Assembly: GCA_002205965.3 (NCBI GenBank)
Contig: NADL03000069.1
Span: 62,001-126,000, forward strand
Direction: 5' to 3'
DNA from: Kappaphycus alvarezii
Taxonomy: Eukaryota > Rhodophyta > Florideophyceae > Gigartinales > Solieriaceae
DNA: 64,000 nucleotides
In this document: piece by piece, positions 21,270 to 34,269 of the stretch
How the letters are laid out: every line of letters starts with the position of its first letter
How positions within the stretch are numbered: the stretch's first letter is position 1
Program-made: the position numbers and the translations under genes
The notes under the pieces: generated by a model
Told to the model about the DNA's origin: nothing
The model's input: the letters and a program-made list of their open reading frames with translations, nothing else
Databases searched by the model: none

Positions 21270-22600
21270 TTTTCTGATGTAATTGTATGCATAACTTAGT
21301 GTCTCTTTAATAACGTTTAGAAACCCTTCTGATGCGGGCTTATCTGATGCCAGAATTTCCAACCGTACTTTTCTTGTTGAAGTCCATGAATGGGTAAGAA
21401 ATTTGAGAAATTAGTGTTTAAATTCAAAACTGAGCAATAAGAAAAATCAAAGCCTACCAGGTACTTATCCTACTACAATTATTCCAAGCTAACGATACAG
21501 CAGATCATTTACTCAACTTTTCTTGTCAATATCTCTGACGTTTCATCAGTCTGTGGATGATAAGCGGTATCTTTGTCCCTACACTAGCAAGAGGTCTATT
21601 CAAAATCCGCTAATACAAATGGTATCTTGGTCATGCATGAAATTGAATGGTATTCCATGGGGTGTGTAAATATTATTCCGGAATAGTAGAGCTGTTTCAG
21701 GAGCATTTTCCTTGGTATCTTTGGTATTTTCTAATCATCGTAGAAGGTCTATCTAACAATTTCGACATCCCGGAGGGAACATGCTAGATTAAATCCGATT
21801 TAAAATATTACAATTACAAATCGCTTATATTCTATTCCCCTTTTTGATCAATTCTAAATATCCCATTTAAACATGCAGTGGTACTCATGCAAAAAAATTG
21901 ACCTTTAATATTCCTTTTGTACAAGATCTTTCTTTTTCTAAGTGAACGAATCATGTCACACTCAAATATTGCCCTAGGGCCTTGAAACTTGGTTTTGAGA
22001 TTTTAATACCTACTAAAGTCTTCTTGTTGCCCTACTTACTCCGTTTTCGTAAATTATATGGTAGTAAATGTTTTGTTGTAAGAATGTCGTAAAAAGAACT
22101 TCTTTGAACAGTTAATTGTTCCAAGTATCATATTAAGAGACATCTTATAATTTTCTTAACAATTCATATACCGCTTGGTTTCATTTTTTGAGATGAGTAT
22201 TTTCATTAAGTCCAAAATAGTAGTTATTCCGGGCGGTTCACTTGTTTTGGCGACAAGTTTTTTCGGAGTAGTACATATCTTCAGGTATAATGCTCCTAAT
22301 GAGCCATGAATAAGTTTCCATGACTAAGTTATGTAAAGTTCCGATCTCAAATATTGTGTGATTTTACATTGACCGACAGATCTCTGATCGTCTTAATTGT
22401 TTTGCTCTGCATTATTAAGAATGTTGGACGAAAGTTTAAACAGTCTCCTCGAGCTCGATTCTCCTTTTTACCAACACGGCGCAAATTGGATACTTATATG
22501 CACCCGTAACTAAGTAAATGGGACATATAGCTTCAATGTTTTGATTACTGGTTCAGTACAAAGTGATTCCATCAGTACTTCAAATGATTCATATTTGTCG
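21270..22600 (-). mobile_element. decayed Ty3/gypsy remnant: RNase H then integrase
   Basis: On the minus strand, 22510-22463 reads TGAYKYPICAVLVK, matching the TDAS.YAIGAVL block of gypsy RNase H. Downstream on that strand, 21580-21513 reads DTAYHPQTDETSEI, matching the STAYHPQTDGQSE integrase block. Order and spacing (about 0.9 kb) fit one gypsy pol. Stops and shifts are frequent, the first catalytic Asp of RNase H is Gly, and no LTRs were found. Old and inactive. Confidence 0.55.
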
Positions 22601-25600
22601 CGACTTCAGAACAGAATTGAAGTTCTTCGTTAAATCCCTTCAATTTCTAACTCAAATTGAACAACTTTTAAACGTGTCTCTCTTCGTAATAGACAGAAAT
22701 TATAAATCCTGTACATTTTTCTAGTTTGTGGTACTTTTCATTCGATAAATCAATTTACCTTCTTTGTCATTTCATTAGGTTATTTCAATGAAGGTTGCAT
22801 TTGACCTAAAAGTGGACAATGTGCCTTTTTTCTGGAGAAAAGTGGTATAGCTTGGGTTTCCTTGAAAACTTGAAATTCATTCTAATTTTTGATTAGGATT
22901 AAGAACTGAATTTGGGCCTCGATTCAGTTTTTTGGGGTTTTTGGATATTTATTAGCCATTTGGTTCTCCTAGCTGTAGCTAGAAAGAGGACATCCGCGCA
23001 TACATCCTTAAAGTTCCAGTTCGTAGACCTATTTTGACTTCAATTACAGTTTCCTAGTACCCACTTCACTTCTACGTTCTCGATACTCATTTTACTTAAC
23101 CTGCTTATCCGGAAATAAGAGCTTCCAATTCCATTAATTTCTTCTGAAAAAGTTTGCTGGTTAGCCAGAATATAACTTAGATGGGCCAATTGAACTCGTT
23201 CAAAATCTCTCAACCGGTATGGGGGATTGAATTATTACTTTATTTAATATCTTTCCAGATTTATGGCTTCAAACAGATTTAAGATATATTTCAGATTCAT
23301 CTGTACTGAAAATTATAATTTTGTTGAAATACTTGTTGAGGAAAATAACATCATTGACTTTTATTTCAACAAGCGACTGTCTCTTTGTTTATAGAGTATG
23401 AACCATTTATGTGACGGAATCTATGGTATATTGCGGTTTTCAATACCTATTAGGTGCAAAAAGGATATAAAAAGTGCATCTTAATGTATAGCAATGGAGT
23501 TATGACTTATGTCTGTAGACGTTGATATGCATATACACTATTTCTGAAATACATGGAGTGATTAAAATTTCCTTCGATAGATTTTGGCGTAGCTGTTGCG
23601 CAGAGTGCAGCAGATCGGTTATAAAAGACCGTTGAGATAGAAATATATATCTGCGTATTACTTATGTAAAGTCTGCACCCATTGACTGACTATTAAATAA
23701 AATGAAATTCATATATTTGTGAAAATAGAGTCGTCAAAAAGCTTCATTCTGTTAAAACATTAGCAGAGGGAACTCTATTTAAATGCATTTTTATCATATT
23801 TCAAGTCAATATGAAAAAATATTGGTAAGAAAAGAATGCTTTAAGTCGGTCATGCTCAGTGGGGCTGGCGGTAGAATCGACAATGAAATAGATGTTTTAG
23901 CGTAAAACTTATGGGCCGATAGAGAAGCCTTGACATAGCTCTTTGCTACATTAAATTTCTCCGCAATATGCGAAATGTACCTCTCTAAGAAAAGAATGGA
24001 AGAAGAGGATAAATAATCCAGCAAATCGAACACCAGGGGCTCAAAGATGAGTTGGGTGCCATGAGCGGTCGTCTGAGTAGTTCAGCAGGCGGCAAGACAG
24101 TTTGGGCTCAAAACTATCTGAAATATTGTCTCGGTGAGCGATATTCACGGCGCTGCTGGAGAGATGTGCTGTCGTTCACGTATGATTCTTATAAACGAAG
24201 AGATGAAGATAATTTTTCAAGCTATGGGGATAGTCATTTGCCCACTACGCAGTAGCAGGGGTTGCACAAGAATATCCATAAATCGGGTATTTGTTCCGGG
24301 GACAAGGGACAAAACCTCTCATTGGCAGTCTAGATCCGCTGCATAACCAAAGTTGTAGGCGGATACATTGCGAAGCAAGTTCTGGAAATCCTTGTGAACC
24401 AAACTGACTTGGAAAAGAATACAAAAGTGACTTCTGAGTGTGTGCATATTTTCTTGTCGTCATGCGATGACTGGGAATGATTCATCGTAGATTGAGGGTC
24501 CGATAGGTCAGGGAATCATTTTATACTAGGGAACCGTTTGCACGGCCATGGTGGTGGACGTGTGAGCGAAGAGGTATATGGTGGTGGGACTATTCCGGGA
24601 CGCGGGCCGCGCACCATAAGTTGTTGCGGTCAGCTGGGGTTAGTTGCGCCAAAAATGAGTCGTCACGCCGATAGTTACTTTTTTATGACTCCTTCTACAC
24701 ACAAATTATTTATCTTCGGAGGCTTGATAGTTTGGCAGCAAGTAGGGTTGCAATGGCTTTCGAAAATCTTCATGCTTTATGTTCTGCTTAGCATACCTTT
24801 CACCTTCAAATTTCACCCTTCGTGGCCAATTTGTTAAATAAAAGTAGTTCTTGACGAAATGGTCACAGTTTCAATTCCCGCCAAGAGCAAATGCAAAAAA
24901 AGTGACTCAAGTTTTGATTAAAGCCGCGTTTGATGTTGCCCTCGACAGGGAGGGTTAGTGGGTCTGAAAATGAAGTTGGGTATTAATACCAGGGTTTACA
25001 CAGCAATCTTACTGTTTTGACGTTAGGTTCACTCTTAAAAAACTCGCTACTTCATTCTGTAAATTTACAGAATCCCAGAAACTTAAAAAATGGACAATTT
25101 GAAACAGTAATTCAGTTCTTTTTCGAACTCTTTGAAAGCTTTCAAATTTGCGTAGAGCACATTTGTCCACTAGATACATCAATCCAGTGCACCTTTTCCC
25201 CAAAAAAATCGAAAAGGAATTCTTATGTGACAAAATATGGGCACAACTTCTCATGCAAGTCATAGAAGACGATAGAGTTCAAGTAAGCCACCCCAAAGAT
25301 GTACTCAGAGACGTAGATGTAACTAGAATTCCAATAACTATTATGGAATCAAGGGTCGCTTCCTTAGTTCAGCCGATGGATGCAGCTCTACAAGCCATAA
25401 TAATTCTGAAACCCTCAGGCACCTTACAGAATCAAGTTTCTTTTTCGGGATGAATTCTAGAATGGAACCAACATATTTATCCGTCTATAGTGCGTAGCAG
25501 TGAAATGCAGCAATAAATGCAGCCAGCCATCTACTGTACCCGAATGAATGGAGGTTTTAATCCTTACGAATATTTGCATCATTACCTCTTACTGCATGAA

Positions 25601-25928
25601 CGCAAGTACTTTAAGACATATGATACAGAGTAAACTTCCTTACCTGACAATAGTACAGCATGTGGTTACCATTGCAGTAGAGTTTTCTACGCTTTGCTGT
25701 CCTACGTGTACATTACACGTAATAATTCTACCCTCAACAAGTCTACATATTCTATTCTAATACTTGAACTCCTTCTTGCCTTTATGTCTGATGTGAGGAA
25801 CAGAACTACTTTGCTTGATGTACTAAACTTGAGGGCCTCAAATGATTTAGAAATAACGAATATTGTACAACGAGACCTTCGGAAACCTATCCATCAAGTC
25901 GGCCTTTTCAAGAACCAGGCCTTTTGCA
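22601..25928. other. no assigned gene; short unrecognised frames at 23806-24033 (-) and 24052-24840 (+)
   Basis: The AT-rich block continues to about 24 kb. From 24052 the composition is less AT-rich and has frames of 60-100 residues (for example SSSAGGKTVWAQNYLKYCLG near 24073), none with a family I recognise. Perhaps further mobile-element debris. Confidence 0.35.
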
Positions 25929-26039
25929 TTCGATGGGTTACAATCTTTTAGATCTAAATATAGTCTGATAACGAAAGTACTTGAAGCATTACTGGATGAG
26001 CCCTTGGGCTCGTCAGTATACTTCACGAAACTGGGATAG
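25929..26039 (+). mobile_element. Ty3/gypsy reverse transcriptase fragment
   Basis: One short frame reads KYSLITKVLEALLDEPLGSS then VYFTKLG, ending in TAG. It matches the KYPLP.I..LLD.L..S..FTKLDL block that holds the first catalytic Asp of gypsy reverse transcriptase; here that Asp is lost. Flanking frames are too decayed to extend the call. Confidence 0.45.
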
Positions 26040-29000
26040 TCGAACCTTATTTATTTCTTCAAAATGGGCGTAAATACCCTAACCAGGCCGATGGCGGTAG
26101 TTCAAACTATTAGAGACGACTACGAAGCTTTTCAACCATAAAAAGGGGAGGTGCTCTGGACTTTGAAATTGCATCGGGTAATAATAGAACTTTTTCTGGG
26201 AGACGGATTGATTTGGGTGTTTCAGGTCTCTTTGGGATCCGCAGGGAGAAGTCTGCGAGAGGGATCCTTCAAATCGACGGGCCGGGTGGTGTCTTGGGAT
26301 AGTCTCCCCTTTAAAACGGTATTAGACGATGAAATGGACAGGAGGAATAGTTAGCGAGGTAATCTGAGTCGTAATCTGAAGTTTCCAGGAAGCGAAGGGC
26401 GGCCTCATGGATTCTCAATTTACACCACATCGGGATACTGCGGAAGGATCAGAGTTGAAAAAGATGAGGTCATCCTGTGTCTAAATCGAAATAATGGGCC
26501 ATATCTACGAGTTTCTATCTACCATATCACTGTTTTCTTGTAAGGCAAACTTCTTCCACATATGAGGACAAATATATTTTTTCAACCAAATATTTAAGAT
26601 ACGGGAAACATTTTTCGGTTCCATAATTACTTACTAGAAAAGAAACTCCAAAACTAAAGAATTACATTTACATTTTGTTCACTACACAAAAACTTAACAG
26701 TGCTTTGGCTAACTCATCCTCCCACAGGTATTGAAAAGGTAAATTTTTGCAAATGAGCACTAAAATCGAAGTTTCTGGAGTAGGAAAAGGTGGTGTGTAC
26801 TCCAACCACCTGTAAAACTATCGATAATCTTGTTTTGATCGACCATCCCTGCTGTCAGAACTATAGCACAGAAAAAAAATATAATAAATTAAAAAATAGA
26901 CCTAAACGCTGTCCTTATATCAAGGCGATTGTCTGAAAGATACTAGATATTTTAGCCGAGCTGGCCTATTCCAAAGATGTGCAATGAAGCACAACTTACT
27001 TGAGATGGTACGAAGGTGTGGGTTGGCAGACGTACCAGACAACATTTCGGTTAAAATGTGGTATATATTATCTTTCAGGTCAGATGGATTGAGACGGCCT
27101 CTCCATAAAACATTTTACTCTCAACTTTAGATAACCAGTTGTGGAAGGAAAAAGTAGTCTAACAGTATTAAATGCAAGGAATTTCCAGTAAAACAGCACT
27201 AATGGAATTGTAACCTTTCTTTTGGGACCTTGCAGACAGCACAAGAGAGACAATCTCGCAGCATGTAAGACAGGTATTGGTCAACATCGCATCGAGTAGC
27301 AAGGAACATTTTGATAGATAAATTATTAATTTAATATACCAGTGTGAACTCTGCCCGAAACTTTTTCAAGGTAAAGATGGGATTGAATATTGTGTCACGA
27401 GTTGTAAGAAAAAAGTCTAACGACAAATAAATGCGTAGTATCTATGCCTATGGGGCCACTCCCTGTTTGAATCTAAAGCATATACAATAAAATAGTAAAA
27501 AGATGTAAGTACTGCGAAATCCTAATGTAATATGGTCCTCCGAAATCAACATCTTGACTGCCTGGAGCTGAAATTAATTACCATTAATCAGTTTACTTTA
27601 CCTGTGACGAGCTGCAGAGCATAGAACTGATGCTAACCGAACACATTTATCCCATGAAGTATAACTTTGTAGGGGAGAGATCAGAGAAAGTAATCTTGGA
27701 AGAAAATTTTCGTGATCCGTAAATTTCTCATTCTTTATGTTTGTTTCATCTGAAGTTTAACGGGAATATAACTTTACTTATTAACAAAACGAGGGAACAT
27801 AAGCATCCGAGTGGTTTCTTTTGCTCTGATTACTCAATATAATTAATCTATATCTTGAGTAACACATGATCCTAAAATCTGAGCAATTTCATATTCCCTT
27901 AGTTCTTTTCTAGGCATTAATAATAATCAATCTCTGTCATCAACTGTAACCCCAAAAGTTTTATATCTTTAAGGTAATAAATTTATCATCCTCTATAAAT
28001 AAAAAACATACTCGATTTTATTGCAGTACTTCCAATATTTAACCAAACCATGTTGCGGTTACATAATTTTAAAATATATCAAAGTGTTCAATAGTTTTGG
28101 TTAATGTTTCCTTTCATCTTTTTGTAAAATGGAGTCCTCTACTCTCGGGTTTAGATACAATGAATGGCCATTTTAGAGACCTTGAAGTCGAAATATCATA
28201 TAATACGGAATTTATTTCGGATCCATTGACTTGAACTAGCAACTTTTGCTGCAAACCGATTCTTAAAAGATTAAAGTATTATTATTTTACAATAATATCT
28301 TATATCACGGATAATTCCATTTCTTTTGTAATACTCAGAACAGAATAGTGCATAAGCTTCTTCCCGAACTGTTCCCCACAGCTTAATATGTCGAATTACT
28401 TCCATGGTTCAAAATTAATAATATCATATGGTATTAAATAGAATTAAGAATGGCACACAATCTTGGCAATAGTTCCAAATACAGGAGAGTATTTACTGGA
28501 AAAATACGCGAAGCTTTCATCGAATATGTATTTACCAACTTGATTTGGAAACATGATATAACCACAACGAACCCTTTCAGGTGCTTTTACTCTGCACGTG
28601 TTTCTATGGAGAGGTAAAAATATTTTTTTCAGCATTTTGAAGAACCGAATTAAATTTTTGAGAATTAAATATCGGGAATGATGAATAAAACTAGTTCCGC
28701 TTTTTAAATTCACATTTGTAAGTACCTTACGACCTTAAGATTAAAAAATACCAAGCAAAAGCTGCACTGTGCGAGAAGTTTTGGAATTACCGGGAGAGAA
28801 ATCATCAAATTTTCTCGTTGATGTCATCTATATGAATAGTCTGAAAAAGAAAGAATCAAATAACTGGACAACCAGTTTTGGGGAATTTTTAAATTTTATA
28901 TCTCAATTTTTTAATCTCTCCAGATGCCATAGATCTTCCATCAAATCTGCAAACCTACAGATTTCATTCGTTTTATCAAACTGTAACAAACTGGGGAAAT

Positions 29001-29825
29001 CCAGATAATGACTTGATCTACAGCTGCCTAGGTACATTAATTGAGTTAAATCTATCTTCTGACTACTACCGGGATATATTCTGAGCACGAAACGTACGAG
29101 AAAACTCTTAATGTATAGGTAAATATAGTTTGCTGCAATATATTTTCTGGATTTACATGACCATTTCAGTCGTTAAAGTATTCTCTAGAAAGATAAATTC
29201 CCATCTAATGCGGCAATGCAGTATACCTGTTTTCATTTTCGTTACTGTATCAAATGTGGAGACAGAAAACATTTAATTCATCACTGACTGAAGCAATAAA
29301 CTGCTGTAATTAATGTTTTCCAATCCTTTAAAAGGCATAATATTCCATCAAAAACGTCATCTTCAAATATTATAAAGAATTTCAGGAATATTTTTCAAGG
29401 ATAATGGAGATGCTCTGATACATTCAACGACACTGAGGAGAATATCATATCCTCTCAATAAGACGAATACGTTTATGATACATATTCGCAAATAGCGGAT
29501 ACATCGCTCTGCGTTTTAAATATGTCAAATTAGCTACCGTTACCGAACTTTTTCAGGGTATCTATTTGATCATGTGGGCATTCTGTGAATGAGAGTAAAA
29601 TTTTATCCTGCAAAATCATAGTTTTCTTGTATTACTAGCTACAATAATATTCAAGTCAAAAACGAAAAAACAGTCAAAATGTAGTTGAGTAATCCGATAG
29701 TATCGTAAAGAGGCAAATATTTACACTTTATTAATGCACAACATGCTAAAATCGCCTTAAATCTGCCATAATATCAAAATAGGAGATAACTGCGCAAGAA
29801 CTACATAGATCTACATGATTTAAGA
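26040..29825. other. AT-rich, no gene seen
   Basis: Only short frames and A/T runs. I see nothing to support a gene or a recognised element. Confidence 0.5.
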
Positions 29826-30270
29826 TGGGGTTAGATCGTCGAGAGAAGAGATACTCAAAACCAAATAGTTCAATAAGGAGTGTTGCAAGGGACAAGAGTG
29901 CTTCCGTGGTATAGTTGAGCAAAAATGTAGTCCGCAATGAAGAACGTTTAGAGGGCCACAAGAACGTATAAAAGGGCAGGATATAGCAATGATGCTCTGT
30001 GACCTCCGTAAGAAAAATGATTCTTGGGTCTGAAGTCGACTCTCAACTTTCTTACTATTCTGGACTTGGCTTGAAGTTGTCTGCAAACTTGCTTGAACTC
30101 CACAAGAGGAGGCCGTCTACTCAGCTTATATAGACTTTTTGGCTAACCGAAACGTCTCAACCAAACAAACTCAGTATCACAAAATGAATCAAATAGAATC
30201 GTGTGAACGAGAAAACCTACAGCTGATACTATCTGGATAAATATATATAGATTTTCCTTACAATCTTAGT
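29826..30270 (-). repeat. segment D, copy 1 (3' flank of the acidic locus)
   Basis: Aligns in the same orientation with 48343-48790: shared blocks include GATCGTCG/AATCGTCG, AGTATAAAAGG-type, GATGCTCTG, TTCTTGGGTC, ACTCTCAACTT, GGATAAATAT and CAATCTTAGTC. By eye roughly three quarters identical. Together with the coding piece to its right it may be one end of an unidentified element. Confidence 0.65.
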
Positions 30271-31119
30271 CATCGAGATCAGAGCCAAACAAGTCCTCCA
30301 AGATATCCATCTCGCCCAAGAAGTGCCCATAAATATCCGCGAACGTCTTACAATTCTCTATTTCCTCCTTGGAGATATCTAAACCACTAAAAGTGTCCCT
30401 ATCTGGTTCCAGCGTAGAAACCACCTAGTCCATACTGTCCGTTCCTATCCCCTACATTCCAATACTTTCCATGTCTCCCTCCCCTTCAACCTCTTTGTTC
30501 TTCTCTTTATCCTTGCGATAAGAGTCAGAAAAAACGGTTAATCCCTCAATCTCCCCTTCGTTCTACACAGAAGATCTCCCACCGTTGTACACTAGTGGCT
30601 CCAACGGGTCTCCATCAAGTCCTCTTTTGCGTCCTCCTCTTCCGCCTACTCTTCTGCCTCCTCCTCCAATACCTCCTTCTCTGTCACTTCCCCGACCCTT
30701 TGAAGCAGAGATGTATTGGATATCAAATATAGAGTGTTGAGGGGCGACGGCCTCGGGATGACTTGATGATGGTGAAGGACTGGCGGAGGTTGGTCATGTT
30801 GAGAGCAGAAAGGTGTGAGGCAATAGGGTAGTTGATGGCGGGGTTTTGCCTCAACGACGTTGATTTCGAACTTTATATAGGACCCTATAACTCCTTCAAA
30901 ATGTTTCACGTCCTTGGCCGAGAGAAAAAATGTGAGGTAATGACGCAGATTTGAATTTTCATGCAATCTGAGCAGTAAACTAAAAATCTGCTTGATAAAA
31001 TATCGGAACTGACTTTGGAGGACGAAGCGGACCACGAGTCGAAAGATTTCTTTTTTAAAAAAAACCGAAATCCTCAGAGATAAAATGGAAATGGATTCGG
31101 ACAGTGAGTTTCGATTCAT
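30266..31119 (-). pseudogene. acidic protein locus, decayed, unrecognised
   Basis: The N-terminal frame (31119-30646) gives 157 residues, hydrophobic/basic at first, then Pro/His-rich, then VTEKEVLEEEAEE before a TAG. After that stop the frame continues AEEEDAKEDLMETR, then a one-base shift, then an acidic tail (EPLVYNGGRSS; TFSGLDISKEEIENCKTFAD; MDILEDLFGSDLDD) ending in TAA at 30266-30268. Three more in-frame TAG codons lie at 30563-30565, 30452-30454 and 30425-30427. A more decayed copy of the last 40 residues sits beside segment D copy 2 at about 48790-48900. No family is recognised; being present twice with its flank, it may belong to a mobile element. Confidence 0.5.
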
Positions 31120-32056
31120 AGGGGAAATTTCGTCTCATGGTTTTGTGTGTAAAAGAAAATTGGTAGGAAGAGTTGTTTTTAAAAACTTACAAGGCAGAAG
31201 AATAGTTTGTGGGTATGACCGCCTTTCCTACGGAGAGGACCGTTTTTATAACAAAAAAATAACTCTTTTGCAGAAAAACAGGTATCATTCCTAATTGGGT
31301 CGCAATTATTTCCCACTATTATTGTGGAAGTTTAAAATGAAAGAATCAAGAATCTTTTCCAGTTTCGACAAAACATTTAGCATACTATAGGTTCGACCAA
31401 TTTCGAAACCTTCATACATTTTTACATTTTTAACGTCAAAGACTAATGAATTAGTGAACCTTATTGAGAACATTGATTCAAATGTTATGATGGTCGGGAA
31501 CATATACCGAGATTGCGTAAAAAGTCAAGGACCTGAACTAATTTCACGATATTTATGAGATCTTAGCAAGATTAATAAAAATACTTACTTAGGGAAGAAA
31601 TTACAATATCTTTTTATGTTCCTTGATAAATTTCTGGTTCTTCATATACTTAATATTGCGAATCATCCCTTTACGATCACCTCTTAGATACGAACTAATT
31701 TGCAAAATCAACTTATTGAAGAAATATGCTAATCTGAGTATTTATCTCAGTTTCGTGAGACGTGTATTGGTGTTCACTCCTCTCCAGTATAAAGATATCC
31801 TACCCTATTTTGATGTCTAACCTAAAACCTCTGGTGTCAGAGATCATAATCCTCTTGAAGTAGGCGGGAAACTTCATGCTTCATTGTGGAGAAGTTTGTC
31901 AAATGTTACATGAAACGTGGCTCATCTTCAAAAGAAAGCTTTCAATTGAGACTAATAGAGCAATGAACGATACAGTCTGAAAATATGTTAGTTTCTTGGC
32001 CTTTTTTTGGAACACAACTTCGCTTCTCGATTATGAACTTTGTAATATCCACGTAG
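31120..32056. other. no gene seen
   Basis: AT-rich; only short frames in either direction. Confidence 0.4.
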
Positions 32057-32383
32057 AGAAAGTATAAATATCGTTTCCTACCAGATGATTTTGTCGCTCA
32101 GGGCCTTATTAATATCGCGCTACACACTGATACTGAATATCCTCAGGAAAGACCCTACATTACTTTTGAAGGGGTTCTCTTCACCAGAGATAAAGAAAAT
32201 AATTGGTGTGAATTTACACCTTTATCTATTCCCGTGACAAAATTGTTTACAGTAGAAGCGCAGATTCTACCGTCCAGCATTTTATTACCAAACAAGCGAA
32301 GTCTCTACTTCTATGAACCGAATGAGTATCTCGACAGCCGGTTTGAGTTTGGTTCTCCCTTTGAGTTGTATAAAAATATCTAG
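32057..32383 (+). CDS. uninterrupted 108-codon frame without ATG, unrecognised
   Basis: From the stop at 32054 to TAG near 32381 the frame is open and has a protein-like composition (PDDFVAQGLINIALHTDTEY; PYITFEGVLFTRDKENNW; SPFELYKNI). It overlaps a second frame (32313-32591) containing KADFNRAKQKEIIGFIKVST, which loosely resembles the segment just before copia reverse transcriptases. Either a piece of an old copia pol with a frameshift or an exon of an unknown gene. Confidence 0.3.
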   Translation, partial: RKYKYRFLPDDFVAQGLINIALHTDTEYPQERPYITFEGVLFTRDKENNWCEFTPLSIPVTKLFTVEAQILPSSILLPNKRSLYFYEPNEYLDSRFEFGSPFELYKNI

Positions 32384-32677
32384 AAACTTTTTCGTTCCAC
32401 AAATGGTACCTATAGGCCCATCTTCAGCGACTAATACTACAGAAATAATCCATCCCAATAATCTACCAAAAGCAGATTTCAATCGAGCTAAACAAAAGGA
32501 AATTATAGGATTTATTAAAGTCAGCACATGGGTAAATTTCAAACAGCATAACACCATTGACTTCCCCTTGCCTTTATTCCATTCAGAATAAACAAACTGA
32601 AATTTCTCGAAGTCGATATATCAAACTTATAGCTCCTCAATTATGGAGAACTGTGGCAAGAACCGAGCGGGGCTTAC

Positions 32678-32753
32678 CCAAAGGCACGCTGCCATGGCCG
32701 TGATATACAACGCAGCTTGCCTGCTGGCCGGTCGAGAGCCGGCCTTTTAGGGC
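32678..32753 (+). repeat. R1 5' half
   Basis: AAAGGCACGCTGCC, GGCCGTGATATACAACGC, CAGCTTGCCTGCTGGCCG, CCTTTTAGGG: the first part of R1. It includes GGCCGG...CCGGCC, a short stem. Confidence 0.5.
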
Positions 32754-33083
32754 AATTAAGAGGTGCAACTGGTTATTCCCCCTCAATTAGTATCTTGAGT
32801 AAACTCCCATGAGAATAAAAGTATAATTTTAGAACACCTAAACACCGAAAACGGGAATAGAAGAATGTAACCTTCAGATGATTCTACTTTGGCGGATGCA
32901 GTAATGCACTGGTACTTCCTACTCAAGACACCCTGTCATAGTTGTTGGAAGTTGAGGGCAACTCTCCTTGAGCAACGCGCCGTGTTTATGGTCAATTCCA
33001 GCTCAGATTGCTTGTTGACTTAGGTACCAGCCACTTTTTTAGTTAAAATAAGCCGCTACCCGTACAGTCGATGCTGCAAAACT

Positions 33084-33235
33084 TTGAATAGGAAAAGGTT
33101 TGGGTGTTTTACTCTTGGAAGATATATCTGATCCATCCTATGGTTTTCCAGACAACCGCAATCGATTCAAAAAGGGTATACCGACACAGTAATGGGAAAG
33201 GAACTACGATCTCTAAAAAGCTACTTTCAGGGCAA
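33084..33235 (-). repeat. R1 dispersed repeat, good copy
   Basis: Reverse-complement orientation of 8039-8181: AGGTTTGGGTGTTTTACTC, TTGGAAGATATATC, GGTTTTCCAGACAACCGC, AAAAAGGGTATACCGACAC, then TTAGAGATCG-equivalent and CTTTCAGGGCA. Confidence 0.75.
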
Positions 33236-33853
33236 ACATTGAATGCAAATTCATGGGCCTCTTAAGTATCACACCTCTCGGAGTAAAGTTGCTTCATTTA
33301 ATATATTGAGATAATCATTTGGATCATCTCTACTTGAACTTGCTTCCTTAGTGAAAAATGACGTGTCTCGAAATGTTCTGTTGTCGGAAGTCAAACTTTC
33401 AGATCAATTTATATATATACAAATAAAAAATAGATAAAAAATTGTTTTCATTGTCAGTCTTCAGCTCATAACCAAGGGAATGTCAATACTTTCAAAACGA
33501 CAGGATGGGAAGGAATAAACCGACAGCCAAATGTATCAACTTCCCAAAAAAATTCAACGCAATAGCTGCCTGTGTCGGTCTGCTATTAACCTCTAAATGC
33601 TTTTGCTAGTGTGACTAGTTTCACATTGGGATATGTTTGTAAAAAGCAAGGGAGGGTAATTTACGGCAAAGATTGTAACGAGACGGGATGAAAGGGAACG
33701 TATCTCTAAACGGTTGACGACCAGCTGTTCTTGTCCAAATGTACTATTAAAAGCCATGATCTTAACCTATTTCAGCTGGAGTGATAGAGCGTACTTCTGA
33801 CACTGTCCTTTTCTCCCCCTCTACACCGTTCCGAGCTCCATCATATTCTTGTC

Positions 33854-34132
33854 TTAAGCGGGACGGCAAGTGCAACGGAAACTACGGCGCCTATTTCCAC
33901 GCTTACAACCCTGAATGATGCAGTTGACCCCGTCAGCCATCATGGCTCGGCATTGAGTGGCGGCACGGCCACGACCCCCACAAGGTCCCCTGTAAATCGC
34001 CCCAGGGCGCACGCTATCCTCTATCATATAATCACTGGCGAAATCTTCTTTGGACTCCTCATTTGGGACGGCAACTGCAAAGGCAGCAAGAAAGAAGAGG
34101 ACGATGGTGAGAACCAGAGTGAGATGGGCCAT
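33854..34132 (-). CDS. secreted six-cysteine basic peptide, copy 2 (intact)
   Basis: 92 residues, start at 34132, stop TAA. Residues 1-21 are a signal peptide (MAHLTLVLTIVLFFLAAFAV). Residues 22-41 are an acidic linker (ESKEDF...MIEDSVRP) that may act as a propeptide. The mature part is basic: GPCGGRGRAATQC, CIIQGCKRG, RRRSFRCTCRP. Cysteine spacing is C-x9-C-x9-C-x4-C-x10-C-x-C, predicting three disulphides. I know no named family with this spacing; the C-x-C end and Arg-rich core recall defensin-like antimicrobial peptides, which is inference. No intron. It lies alone between repeats. Confidence 0.85.
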   Translation of the reverse strand: MAHLTLVLTIVLFFLAAFAVAVPNEESKEDFASDYMIEDSVRPGAIYRGPCGGRGRAATQCRAMMADGVNCIIQGCKRGNRRRSFRCTCRPA

Positions 34133-34252
34133 GACTGCAAATGCGACTTATCGGCGATTGAGTTCCTGTAGTCTGAAGGTTGGTGTGGTAGCTGTTGAGA
34201 AATGTTGCGAGTGTGATGTCTCGAAAAGATCGAGGATCTGGGCCAGGTAGGC

Positions 34253-34260
34253 CTTTATAA
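34253..34260 (-). promoter_or_regulatory. TATA box of peptide gene copy 2
   Basis: TATAAAGG on the minus strand, first T 127 bases before the ATG; same place as in the other two copies. Confidence 0.65.
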
Positions 34261-34269
34261 GGACTAAAC

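Noticed and set aside
30266-30650. In-frame TAG codons as a sign of a reassigned TAG codon
   Set aside because: The four TAGs lie in a decayed locus with a frameshift; copia-1 RNase H ends naturally at TAG, and the intact genes show no internal TAG.
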